Assembly (NCBI RefSeq): GCF_031453555.1
Contig: NZ_JAVIZM010000001.1
Coordinates: forward strand, 3,231,001 to 3,295,000
Length of the DNA: 64,000 nt
Reading direction: 5' to 3'
DNA from: Bacillus sp. SLBN-46
GTDB lineage: Bacteria; Bacillota; Bacilli; Bacillales; Cytobacillaceae
The notes below the pieces were generated by a model, which worked only from the letters and a program-made list of their open reading frames with translations, did no database searches and had not been told where the DNA came from. The position numbers and the translations under genes were made by a program. This document shows, in pieces, positions 45,108 through 53,778 of the stretch. How positions within the stretch are numbered: the stretch's first letter is position 1; each line of letters starts with the position of its first letter.

Positions 45108-47192
45108 ATGCAGTTTCCATTGATTTTATCTGGCCCGATTGTTCGGCGAGTGGAGTCGACCCGTGCTTATATTTGGATTGCAACAAGTAAAAAAGTTCAA
45201 ATAGAATCAGATTTTTTTCAAATAGAAAAAGGGAATGAGACCCATTCCTATCTTTATCATAAACTTGATACCAATTGTCAGACGATGAAAGTGAAAATCG
45301 GCAAACAACTTTTTGTCTACTTAATTAAGATTACCCCCCAAGATGAATCTTTTCCCACAGATACCTTAATTGGATATAATTTGAGATTTAATGATGATTC
45401 TAGACTGGATGATTTGGAGAGTCTTGAATTACTTAATCCTAATCATCCAGGCTCCCTTGTCTATGGGAATCTCAAATACCCAACTTTTCAGATTAAGAGA
45501 GGTCAGAGTTCGTGCCATATTTTTTATGGGTCATGTAGAAAGTTGCATGGCGATGGAGAAGATACTCTTGCTTATGCCGATTCCATTATTGATAACCATC
45601 ATGCTAATGTCCAGAACCGTCCTGACTCGCTATTTCTCATGGGAGACCAAATTTATGCTGATGATGTTGCTGACCCGCTCTTTGGTGTGATTTCCAAGAT
45701 TAGTAATGAGTTAATCGGTCAAAGAGAGCCTCTCCATCACCTGGAAAAACGCTTGCAGCAAGAACCATTTTGTACAGCCCTTAATCAGGTAAACGGCAGA
45801 CAATTGATTATGGAGAGCTTTTGTCAATTCACCTCTTCACATGCACAAAACCATTTAATTGAATTTGGTGAGTTTGCTGCAATGTACTTATTGTCATGGA
45901 GCCCCGAGATTTGGGATATCGCACAAGCAAATCATTTTTTTGAAAGCTTCGACGAATTGGAGAAAAGGAAGCTAATTCATTTCGTATCTACTAATGAGAA
46001 AGGCGATTCTAAAAATCATCGATTCGAACGAAACCAACTTTTAAATCGATTCAATGAACAGCAGGAAGCACTAGTGTCTTTTCGAGCATCTCTTAATCGA
46101 GTAAGGAGACTGCTTGCAAACATCCCTACTTACATGATTTTTGATGACCATGACCTAACTGATGATTGGAACATTTCAGCAGAATGGAAAAAGAACGTCT
46201 CGGAAGCACCACTTGGCAGACATGTAATCGCAAACGGTCTTTCAGCGTATTGGGCTTTCCAGGGGTGGGGTAATGACCCTGATAACTTTGATCAAAATTT
46301 CATCAAGTTGATGGAATCGTATTTTAAAACAATCAGGAAAGGAAGCTTTCATCCATTCACTCATGAAAAATGGGGAAACATTCTTTGGCAGTTAAGTTCG
46401 TGGCATTTTGTCGCACCTACCCATCCAAAAGCTGTATTTTTAGATACTCGTACACAACGGGAATATACTACAACTCCAAAACTAGTAAAATTGGGGCATA
46501 TCATAAAAGAGACAACAGCATGTCCCCAGCTACTAAGCGACCAAGGATGGTCAACTGTATCAAACAAACTGTTATCTAGTAGTTGGAAGACGAAAACTCC
46601 TTTATTGATTGTTTCCGCTACTCCTGTTTACGGGATGGGCCTGATTGAATCGTTTTTACATGATTATGTCTATCCTTTCCAGGTAATTGGAGTAGAGGTG
46701 AGAACGTCTTTTGATTTTGAAGCTTGGAAATATAACGGGGAAGGCTTTACTAAGCTTCTTTACCAAGTAGCAAAATGGGAACCTTCTGAGTGTATCTTTT
46801 TATCAGGTGATGTACACTATGCTTCCGCGGTAAAAGCAACGGTAACTTTTCCAGGTGGAACGACCCTGCCCATTCATCAATATACCAGCAGCCCTTTTAA
46901 AAATATGAGCTTTTCTGGTGTATGGGGCGTGCTTATGAAAGGAGTGATCGGTTTCAATTCTATTAAAAGGAAAAATAAAGATATCTATCGGATTTGTGAC
47001 ACATCCTATTCCATTAGCCATGATGACAAGGATGATGATAGCAAGCCTTTTTTGTGGAAGGATCAATTACGTTATCAGTTTTTAGAAAAGGGGTCAATCA
47101 TTGAAACGAACAACAATCTTGGGCTCGTTTCTATTTCCTCTCATTCTATTACCAATGTCTTAATTAAAGAGTTACCTGAAGAAAACAAATAA
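45108..47192 (+). CDS. PhoD-like metallophosphatase
   Basis: 694 residues from the ATG at 45108, which has GAGGTGG five bases upstream; the ORF to 45033 starts within a repeat. Metal ligands lie in FYGSCRKLHGD, FLMGDQIYADD, IFDDHDLTDDWN and FLSGDVHYASA, the PhoD-type phosphodiesterase/alkaline phosphatase pattern (Fe/Ca centre). There is no Tat or Sec signal peptide, unlike secreted PhoD, so it is probably cytoplasmic. Substrate unknown. Alone on its strand, with a bidirectional terminator. Confidence 0.85.
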   Translation: MQFPLILSGPIVRRVESTRAYIWIATSKKVQIESDFFQIEKGNETHSYLYHKLDTNCQTMKVKIGKQLFVYLIKITPQDESFPTDTLIGYNLRFNDDSRLDDLESLELLNPNHPGSLVYGNLKYPTFQIKRGQSSCHIFYGSCRKLHGDGEDTLAYADSIIDNHHANVQNRPDSLFLMGDQIYADDVADPLFGVISKISNELIGQREPLHHLEKRLQQEPFCTALNQVNGRQLIMESFCQFTSSHAQNHLIEFGEFAAMYLLSWSPEIWDIAQANHFFESFDELEKRKLIHFVSTNEKGDSKNHRFERNQLLNRFNEQQEALVSFRASLNRVRRLLANIPTYMIFDDHDLTDDWNISAEWKKNVSEAPLGRHVIANGLSAYWAFQGWGNDPDNFDQNFIKLMESYFKTIRKGSFHPFTHEKWGNILWQLSSWHFVAPTHPKAVFLDTRTQREYTTTPKLVKLGHIIKETTACPQLLSDQGWSTVSNKLLSSSWKTKTPLLIVSATPVYGMGLIESFLHDYVYPFQVIGVEVRTSFDFEAWKYNGEGFTKLLYQVAKWEPSECIFLSGDVHYASAVKATVTFPGGTTLPIHQYTSSPFKNMSFSGVWGVLMKGVIGFNSIKRKNKDIYRICDTSYSISHDDKDDDSKPFLWKDQLRYQFLEKGSIIETNNNLGLVSISSHSITNVLIKELPEENK

Positions 47193-47224
47193 AGTGAAGG
47201 TTCTTGTTACACCTTCACTTTTTA
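47191..47224. terminator. bidirectional terminator
   Basis: AAGTGAAGGT/ACCTTCACTT stem with A-run and T-run on opposite sides, serving both the phosphatase and the HNH gene. Confidence 0.8.
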
Positions 47225-47509
47225 TCTTCTAGGATTATCATTTGATCGTTTTGTTTTAATCAAGGTGGTCGCTGGCTGTTTTCTGATCCACTTAATGAAT
47301 TTACTAATTTTTTCATCTTTCTTTAAATCTGGTATTGTATTTAATCGTAAGGCCAGTTCTTTATTGGTGTATAAGGCGTGGATCTGTTTATGGCATGGAA
47401 TGCAAAGGTTAGCTTTTGCTAATTTCCCGCCTCCTTCTTCTCGAGGGATTAAATGGTGCTCGGTAATCTCAACACCTTCTCGCTCACATAATTCACACAG
47501 TGCAAACAA
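47222..47509 (-). CDS. small HNH endonuclease-like protein
   Basis: 95 residues (TTG start after AGGTG). HNH motif with EHHLIPREEGGGKLAKANLCIPCHKQIHALYT: two His, central Asn and a Zn-binding Cys pair (CELC and CIPC) typical of small HNH nucleases. The C-terminus is basic. Without neighbours its target is unknown; it may be a structure-specific nuclease. Confidence 0.75.
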   Translation of the reverse strand: MFALCELCEREGVEITEHHLIPREEGGGKLAKANLCIPCHKQIHALYTNKELALRLNTIPDLKKDEKISKFIKWIRKQPATTLIKTKRSNDNPRR

Positions 47510-47563
47510 CTTTTCACCTACTTTTTGTCATTCAAAGCTGACAGAAGTTCGGACACCTTTCTC

Positions 47564-48484
47564 TCAAGCCTTTTGTCTGAAGGTCCTTTTCACAAACTCC
47601 CCTATTTCATAAATAGCTCTTTTTGCTTCAGGCAATACATCACCACTTATTTGCCAAACATGCCACATCCCATCCCAAACCTTAAACGATACCCTCACAC
47701 CGGCAGTCCGAGCCTGAGCAGCTAGCTTTTCTGCATCACTTTGGAGGATTTCATGATTACCTGCTTGAATAAACAGAGGTGGAAATCCTGTGAAATCAGC
47801 AAACACAGGAGAAATGAGCGGATGATCAAGTGCTTCGGCTCCTGCATACATACTTGCAGCTTTCCTCACACCGCCGAGATTTAAGTAAGGATCCTTTTCT
47901 TTATTTTTCCTATAACTTTCCCCACTGCTTGTTAAATCTACCCACGGGGAAAGACAAACAATTGCAGCTGGCAGTGGTTCATTTTGGTCTCTTAAGACTA
48001 ATGTTGCGGCTATACTTAAGCCACCGCCAGCAGAGTCCCCAGCAAAAATAATATCCTTAGAATTATAGCCTTGACGAATAAGCCATCGGTACACATTGAT
48101 CGCATCTTCAATGGCGGCTGGGAATGGATGCTCTGGCGCTAGCCGATATTCAGGGAACAGAACCTTTACACCTGCTGCTTTCCCAATTCTTGCCGCTAGT
48201 GGCCGATGAGTATTCGCTGAGCAGAAGGCATAACCGCCTCCGTGTAAATAAAGAATAACCTTTCCATCCATTGCTCGGCCTGCAGAAATCCATTCTGCAT
48301 ATAATCCTTCAATTTCAAGTTTTTCGACTCTGCAGTCTTCGGGGAGTTTTCCTAACCTCCTGGCAGCTGAATCTAGCATCTGTCGCTTTTCGTCCATCCC
48401 CTTATCAATTACTTCCTTTCGAAAGGCTCTTTTCACCGACCATTTAATTCCTTTTTCGATAAAATAACTTCGGAAACTCGGCAT
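47564..48484 (-). CDS. alpha/beta hydrolase, hormone-sensitive-lipase-like esterase
   Basis: 306 residues from the ATG at 48484 after AAAGGAG. HSL motifs: oxyanion HGGGYAF near 80, nucleophile Ser in GDSAGGGL near 150, catalytic Asp in GNHEILQSD and His in WDGMWHVWQ. It hydrolyses short-chain esters in the cytoplasm. The longer ORF to 48505 is not needed. Monocistronic. Confidence 0.88.
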   Translation of the reverse strand: MPSFRSYFIEKGIKWSVKRAFRKEVIDKGMDEKRQMLDSAARRLGKLPEDCRVEKLEIEGLYAEWISAGRAMDGKVILYLHGGGYAFCSANTHRPLAARIGKAAGVKVLFPEYRLAPEHPFPAAIEDAINVYRWLIRQGYNSKDIIFAGDSAGGGLSIAATLVLRDQNEPLPAAIVCLSPWVDLTSSGESYRKNKEKDPYLNLGGVRKAASMYAGAEALDHPLISPVFADFTGFPPLFIQAGNHEILQSDAEKLAAQARTAGVRVSFKVWDGMWHVWQISGDVLPEAKRAIYEIGEFVKRTFRQKA

Positions 48485-48674
48485 GGCGTTTACTCCTTTT
48501 TTCATAAAAAGTGGCTAGTTTCATTATACTAGAAAAATCTTCCTCTTTAATAACAACAAAGAATGGATTCCTCAATTTTGCTTATATATTATAAATTTTG
48601 TAAAAATTCTGTAACATTTTGACTGATTGCTGTAGTACAATTTGAATAAGAGGTACTATTTTTGGAGGTATATC

Positions 48675-49982
48675 ATGACACGTCTTACCGAACATTTAAT
48701 AATCATTTCATTTGATTGTCTATCCGCATTAGATTTTCCAATCCTAAAAGACATGCCTCATTTTCAGACCATTTTAAACAATGGAGCCTACGTTGAAAAT
48801 GTTAAAACAATCTATCCTTCTGTTACCTATCCTTGTCATGCGACTATCGTAACTGGAAATTATCCTAATCGGCATGGAGTCATCAATAATACACTCTTAC
48901 AGCCAGGTATGATATCACCTGATTGGAATTGGTTCAGAAATTGTATTCGAGGGACTACTTTATATGATGAAGTGAAAAAGGCCAATATGACAACAGCTGC
49001 ATTATTATGGCCCGTAACGGGCAAAGCAAATATTGACTATAATATGCCCGAAATCTTTGCAAACCGCCCATGGCATAATCAAATTGTTGTGTCTCTCAGG
49101 AACGGGACTCCTCGCTATCAATTGGAACTCAATCAGCGTTTCGGTCATATCCGTAAGGGGTTGAATCAGCCAGAACTCGATGACTTTGTTTTAGAGTCAA
49201 CTGTTCACACAATTAAAACAAAGAAGCCAAATTTATTAATGGTCCATTTTACGGACCTAGATACCCAACGCCATTTTCATGGTTTTTCTTCAGAAGAAGC
49301 CATGGCTGCTTTAAAACGCCATAACCATCGTCTAGGGAGAATCATTGATGCGTTGAAGGAAAGTGGTATCTATGAAAATTCAACCATAGTTGCATTAGGT
49401 GACCATAGTGCCCTTGATGAAAATAAAGCCGTCAATTTAAATGTATTGTTCCGGAAGCAACATCTATTATCGACCAATTCAAAAGGGAAAATAATAAATT
49501 GGAAGGCTTATTGTAAAAGTTGTGATGGCTCTGCATATATTTACATAAAAGATGCACAAGATTCAGCTACTCTAAATGAAGTAAAGCAATTATTAGAAAC
49601 ATTAATCAAAGATCCTACCTCTGGAATTGAAGGGTTTTTAACAGGTGAACAAGCCGCTGAAAAAGGAGCAGATGGAACATGCGCCTTTATGGTCGAAGCG
49701 GCTCGTGGTTATTATTTTTTAGAAGATTTTGAAGGAGAGTACATCAAGCAGGTCACTAAAGAGGTTGCTGCAGCAGATAAGAAGTATACATTAGCCTGTC
49801 ACGGTTATTCTCCCGAAAAAGAAAATTACGGAACCATTTTAATGGCATCAGGGAAAGGAATTAGGCCCATCACCCTGCCTTCAATCCGTCTCATTGATGA
49901 AGGCCCAACATTTGCGAGACTTCTAGGTGTCAGCTTAGGAAATACAGATGGAAGGGTTATAGAAGAAATATTAGCTTTCTAA
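48675..49982 (+). CDS. nucleotide pyrophosphatase/phosphodiesterase family protein
   Basis: 435 residues from the ATG at 48675 with GGAGGTATATC upstream. Metal Asp in IISFDCLSA, nucleophile Thr in YPSVTYPCHATIVTG, then FTDLDTQRHFHG and GDHSALD make the alkaline-phosphatase/ENPP active site. Substrates may be nucleotides or phosphodiesters of lipids. No signal peptide is evident. It lies 13 nt before an MFS gene of the same strand, so the pair may be functionally linked. Confidence 0.85.
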   Translation: MTRLTEHLIIISFDCLSALDFPILKDMPHFQTILNNGAYVENVKTIYPSVTYPCHATIVTGNYPNRHGVINNTLLQPGMISPDWNWFRNCIRGTTLYDEVKKANMTTAALLWPVTGKANIDYNMPEIFANRPWHNQIVVSLRNGTPRYQLELNQRFGHIRKGLNQPELDDFVLESTVHTIKTKKPNLLMVHFTDLDTQRHFHGFSSEEAMAALKRHNHRLGRIIDALKESGIYENSTIVALGDHSALDENKAVNLNVLFRKQHLLSTNSKGKIINWKAYCKSCDGSAYIYIKDAQDSATLNEVKQLLETLIKDPTSGIEGFLTGEQAAEKGADGTCAFMVEAARGYYFLEDFEGEYIKQVTKEVAAADKKYTLACHGYSPEKENYGTILMASGKGIRPITLPSIRLIDEGPTFARLLGVSLGNTDGRVIEEILAF

Positions 49983-49995
49983 AGGGGGAAAATGA

Positions 49996-51270
49996 ATGAG
50001 TCGGATGTCAAAGCAAGAAAAGAGCTGGGTGTTTTATGACTGGGCAAACTCTGCCTACTCCATCCTGATTACCACAGCTATATTTCCGTTGTATTTTAAG
50101 GATGCAGCAAATAAAGCTGGCCTTGCTGCTTCCACGTCTACTGCCTATTGGGGTTATGCAAATTCGTTTGCCACTCTCCTTATATCACTTTGTGCCCCTA
50201 TTTTAGGAAGCATTGCAGATTTTAAGGGATTTAAGAAGCGGTTCTTTACCTTTTTCTTTGCGCTAGGAATCGTATTTACTTTGTTGTTAGCCATTGTCCC
50301 CAGTAACCAATGGATCATTTTATTAATTTGTTATATGATCACCGTTATCGGATTTGGTGGTACAAATATTTTCTATGATGCCTTTCTTGTGGACGTCACG
50401 ACCGAGGAACGAATGAATAAGATTTCATCACGGGGATATGCGATGGGTTATATCGGAAGTACGATCCCTTTTATTATCGGAATAGCACTAATTCTATTGT
50501 CTGATAGAGGCGTCCTTCCTTTAACCGTTTCAGTAGCTAGTCAGGCAGCGTTTGCCATTACCGCTTTATGGTGGGGTTTGTTTACGATTCCCATGCTAAA
50601 ACATGTAAAGCAGGTTTATTATAAGGAACGTGTGGCTAATCCTATTTCAAATGGTTTTAAACAACTCTTTGAAACATTTAAAAAGATTAAACTTTACCGG
50701 CCATTATTTTTATTTTTAATTGCTTATTTCTTTTATATTGATGGAGTAAATACCATTATCACCATGTCTACCGCCTACGGTTCTGATTTGGGGATTGATT
50801 CAACGAACCTATTAATTATTTTGTTTGCCACACAAGTAGTGGCTGCACCGTTTGCCATTTTATACGGTAGACTTGCAGACAAATTCAAAAGTAAAACGAT
50901 GCTGCTCGTTGGAATCTTTATTTATATCGTGATCTGTACGTATGCTTATTTCCTAAAGACGACTTTAGATTTTTGGATTCTTGCGATGCTTGTCGCCTCT
51001 TCCCAAGGTGGGATTCAGGCACTAAGCCGTTCTTATTTTGCAAAGCTAGTTCCAAAAGAAAGCTCCAACGAGTTCTTTGGATTCTATAGTATTTTTTATA
51101 AGTTTGCTGCGATCTTAGGACCGTTTTTAGTCGGTTTTACGGCCCAAATGACGGGCAATACGAATAGCGGCGTGTTCAGTTTGATTGTTTTGTTTATCAT
51201 CGGTGGCATCATTCTATTGCGGGTACCGGAAGCAGAAGCTGTTTCGAAGTCCCCTACGTTATCTCAATAA
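49996..51270 (+). CDS. Atg22/UMF1-like MFS transporter
   Basis: 424 residues with 12 membrane segments. The N-terminal FYDWANSAYSI is the signature of UMF1 (Atg22-like) permeases; further DAFLVDVTTEERM and YFAKLVPKESSNEFFGFYS fit this group. AAAGGGGG precedes the ATG. It follows the phosphodiesterase by 13 nt, suggesting uptake or export of the phosphodiesterase's substrate or product. Substrate unproven. Confidence 0.85.
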   Translation: MSRMSKQEKSWVFYDWANSAYSILITTAIFPLYFKDAANKAGLAASTSTAYWGYANSFATLLISLCAPILGSIADFKGFKKRFFTFFFALGIVFTLLLAIVPSNQWIILLICYMITVIGFGGTNIFYDAFLVDVTTEERMNKISSRGYAMGYIGSTIPFIIGIALILLSDRGVLPLTVSVASQAAFAITALWWGLFTIPMLKHVKQVYYKERVANPISNGFKQLFETFKKIKLYRPLFLFLIAYFFYIDGVNTIITMSTAYGSDLGIDSTNLLIILFATQVVAAPFAILYGRLADKFKSKTMLLVGIFIYIVICTYAYFLKTTLDFWILAMLVASSQGGIQALSRSYFAKLVPKESSNEFFGFYSIFYKFAAILGPFLVGFTAQMTGNTNSGVFSLIVLFIIGGIILLRVPEAEAVSKSPTLSQ

Positions 51271-51275
51271 ATTTA

Positions 51276-51307
51276 GGACCAGTTTCCGTTGGGGAACTGG
51301 TTTTTTA
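51276..51307 (+). terminator. intrinsic terminator
   Basis: CCAGTTTCC pairs with GGGAACTGG around GTTG, followed by TTTTTT. Confidence 0.8.
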
Positions 51308-51336
51308 ATAGAGTTTTTTTGGAATATATAGGTAAA

Positions 51337-51457
51337 AAAGCCGATGTTGTGAAAAAATGAGCCAATCTTACCGAAAAATAAGCCAATCCCCACCCAAAAT
51401 GAGCCAATCTCCCACCAAAATGAGCCAATACAATAGAAAAATGAGCCATTCACCTTA
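51337..51457. repeat. 21-bp tandem repeat, six copies
   Basis: GCC at 51340, 51361, 51382, 51403, 51424 and 51445 is spaced 21 bp each time; the unit is close to AAAATGAGCCAATCNCCACC. It lies between the MFS terminator and the TatD gene. Minus-strand translation gives heptads like IGSFWWE, but no ribosome site supports a protein. Confidence 0.85.
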
Positions 51458-52221
51458 AATCGAATAAAAATCTCTTGTGTTTTGCAGTAGGATGTCGCCA
51501 ACTTCAGTTGGTTTCCCCTTTTTTATAGAAGCGATTTTACTGATCGAATGTTGCATCATGTTAGGATGAGTCATTTGTCCAAGAAAAGGGCCTTTAAAGC
51601 GCCAAGGGCCATCTGTTTCGACCATTAGTCTCTCTATCGGAACTTTATCAACTATATCTTGAATCTCTTCTTTGTACACAACATCCGGTGTAACCGAAAT
51701 ATAATATCCATTTCCTATCATTCTTGTTATCGTTTTGCTATCCCCTTTAAACCAATGAAAATGTGCTTTTAAGATTGAATGCTTTTCCAATAAATCACAC
51801 ACAACAGGTGCATCCTCATAAACAGAATGGAGAACAACAGGTTTGTCATATTTCTTGGCTAGTTGTATGAAAACCTCAACTAGTTCCACATATTGGTCAA
51901 ACTGACTAGCAGTTATTTTATTTTCAAGCCGTAAGTAATATGGAAGTCCCACCTCTCCAATCGCAATCATTTCATCCTGATGGGAATCAATCCATGCAAA
52001 AAGGTCACTTTTTTCCTCATCTGTTGGAAGAGGCTGTTCTGGGTGAAAACCAAACGCCGGTTTCACCTTAGGGAAGGTTTGTGATAATTGGAGATTCCTT
52101 TTACACGATGTCAGATGCTTCGAAACGGTAACCATTGCGTGAATCGATTTTCGTCTAGTAAACAAGTTAATTCCTGATCACTATATTGATCTAAATGGAT
52201 ATGTGCATCTATCATTCTCAT
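51455..52221 (-). pseudogene. TatD-family metal-dependent hydrolase, frame-disrupted
   Basis: The N-terminal part starts at the ATG near 52221 (MRMIDAHIHLDQYS, HxH metal site) with GAGGGG nine bases upstream, but that frame stops at a TGA after about 36 codons. The rest of the protein (FGFHPEQP, EVGLP, HSVYEDAPVV, VETDGPWRF) is in the next frame to 51455. The switch falls near a run of four A residues at 52148-52151 (minus strand), so one base appears to be missing. If the base were restored, the 255-residue protein would be normal. It may be a sequence error or a true mutation. Confidence 0.75.
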
Positions 52222-52263
52222 TATGTCCATCCCCTCTTTTGAAACGTTCATAAATAAAATTAT

Positions 52264-52300
52264 ACAAAAAAGCACTCAGGCTATCATACCCAAGTGCTTA
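52264..52300 (-). terminator. terminator of copZ
   Basis: AAGCACT/AGTGCTT stem (minus-strand reading) followed by TTTTTT. Confidence 0.7.
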
Positions 52301-52308
52301 AACTCAGC

Positions 52309-52515
52309 CTATTTTACATCATAGCCTTGATCATCAATAGTTTCCTTAATTGTGCTAAGTGTGACAACGCTAGAATCAAATTCAACATCCACCTGACCCT
52401 TATCAAGGTTAACAGCAACTTTCTTCACACCTTGAAGTACACCTACGCTTCCTTCTACTGCTTTCACACAATGACCACAAGACATTCCGCTTACATTTAA
52501 AGTTACTTGTTCCAT
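52309..52515 (-). CDS. copZ: copper chaperone CopZ
   Basis: 68 residues, one HMA domain with GMSCGHC (Cys13, Cys16) binding Cu(I). It ferries copper to CopA. It follows csoR by 12 nt on the same strand. In this genome copA is separate but nearby and has its own CsoR-type box. Confidence 0.95.
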   Translation of the reverse strand: MEQVTLNVSGMSCGHCVKAVEGSVGVLQGVKKVAVNLDKGQVDVEFDSSVVTLSTIKETIDDQGYDVK

Positions 52516-52527
52516 TATAAATTCCTC

Positions 52528-52872
52528 CTATTTTTTCATTAATTTTTGAATAGTTACTAGAACTTCATCTAAGACTTCGAAATCGCCTTCTTGGATTCGC
52601 TCCACTACGCAGCTTTTCATGTGGCCTTCCAATAAGATTTTGGCTACACTATTTAACGCAGATTGAGTCGCAGATATTTGGTTAATAACATCATCACAAT
52701 ACGTATCTTTTTCAATTAAGCCTTTAATCCCGCGGATTTGACCTTCAATTCGATTTAATCTAGTCACTAGGTTATTTTTCACCTTATCCGAATGGTGGCT
52801 TTTTCGATGACTTCCTTCATGATCACAGCATGACTCCTCAACCATCGCTTCCACTTCATGTTCATTGGCCAT
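52528..52872 (-). CDS. csoR: copper-sensing repressor CsoR
   Basis: 114 residues, all-helical DUF156 family. The Cu ligands C-x25-H-x3-C are present: Cys59, His84 and Cys88, at the spacing of Bacillus CsoR. The N-terminus adds a Cys/His-rich stretch (CCDHEGSHRKSHH), unusual for CsoR. It represses copper genes until Cu(I) binds. A box of CsoR type lies upstream at 52904. Confidence 0.95.
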   Translation of the reverse strand: MANEHEVEAMVEESCCDHEGSHRKSHHSDKVKNNLVTRLNRIEGQIRGIKGLIEKDTYCDDVINQISATQSALNSVAKILLEGHMKSCVVERIQEGDFEVLDEVLVTIQKLMKK

Positions 52873-52903
52873 TTATACGCCTCCCTTTTTTGTTTCATTA
52901 TAT

Positions 52904-52920
52904 CATACCCCCGTATGGTA
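52904..52920. promoter_or_regulatory. putative CsoR operator upstream of csoR-copZ
   Basis: On the minus strand TACCATACGGGGGTATG, a near-palindrome with a G-run, precedes a TATAAT at 52897-52902. It matches the second box upstream of copA in having the same GC core flanked by TA-rich arms. Confidence 0.6.
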
Positions 52921-52953
52921 ATGCGACGGGCGTAAGTTGACAACTTTTCAAAC

Positions 52954-53763
52954 TTACTTCACTTCAATTACATATGAAAACACTCTTACCTTTCCATCTT
53001 GTTTAAACTCAGCCCAAATTTTGTACATTCCTGGTTGATCAAACTGTGTTTCAAAGACGGGCTCGTTTTCATTCAGAGGATGAACGTGCAGGTATTGGTC
53101 CGCTGTTTCATTTAAGATTACAACATGCCCTGCTGCACCTAGATAAGGTTCTAATGATGATTCATCCACTTTAAATGTTAGTGTAACAGGTTTTTGTGCC
53201 TCAAACGAACTAACTTCCATTTCCGCTGTTTTTCCATCAATCGTTTTAACGAAAGATTGATCAGCATTAAGGTTGTTATGGCTATGTGAGTCTTGTTGTT
53301 TTCCTACTGTAAAAGCAACTGGAGTCACATGATAGTTTAGTTTTTCAGGGTTAATATCGATAAACGCCTTATAGGCTCCATCCTTTAATTCCTGTGATAA
53401 TTCAAACCTACCTTCCCCTACCTTTTCGGGATGTAAGTGCAAATATTGCTCTAAATGTTCATCAACTACAATCAAGTGGAGTAATTTCTCGTGGTTTACC
53501 TTTAGGTCATCAACTGGGTTGCCGTTTTCATCATTGAGAACGATGGTGATTTTTCCCTCATTATATACGAAAGTCGTTTTTACCTCACCCGCTTGGACTT
53601 CATCTTCCTCATGTCCGTGACCATGCTCTTCCGCACTTGTAGATGCTTCATGAGTGTTAGTTTCACCATGATCAGCTTCTTGATTGAAATATGCGTCATA
53701 AACCGAGTAAGCGCCAATGACTACCAGCAAATATACAATTGCAGATATTGCCCACTTTTTCAT
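52954..53763 (-). CDS. secreted His-rich two-domain protein of the copper cluster
   Basis: 269 residues with one N-terminal membrane segment (residues 4-22) acting as anchor or signal. A His/Glu-rich stretch (HGETNTHEASTSAEEHGHGHEE, in pieces) is followed by two related domains, each with an LHLHPE or LHVHPL motif and a preceding hydrophobic strand, so it arose by duplication. Metal (copper) binding outside the membrane is likely. It lies between csoR and copA, 76 nt after copA. Confidence 0.75.
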   Translation of the reverse strand: MKKWAISAIVYLLVVIGAYSVYDAYFNQEADHGETNTHEASTSAEEHGHGHEEDEVQAGEVKTTFVYNEGKITIVLNDENGNPVDDLKVNHEKLLHLIVVDEHLEQYLHLHPEKVGEGRFELSQELKDGAYKAFIDINPEKLNYHVTPVAFTVGKQQDSHSHNNLNADQSFVKTIDGKTAEMEVSSFEAQKPVTLTFKVDESSLEPYLGAAGHVVILNETADQYLHVHPLNENEPVFETQFDQPGMYKIWAEFKQDGKVRVFSYVIEVK

Positions 53764-53778
53764 TTCGTCTCTCCTTTC

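Noticed and set aside
51259..51501. 80-residue minus-strand ORF with IGSF heptads
   Set aside because: It is a product of the 21-bp repeat, has no ribosome site and overlaps the TatD 3' end.
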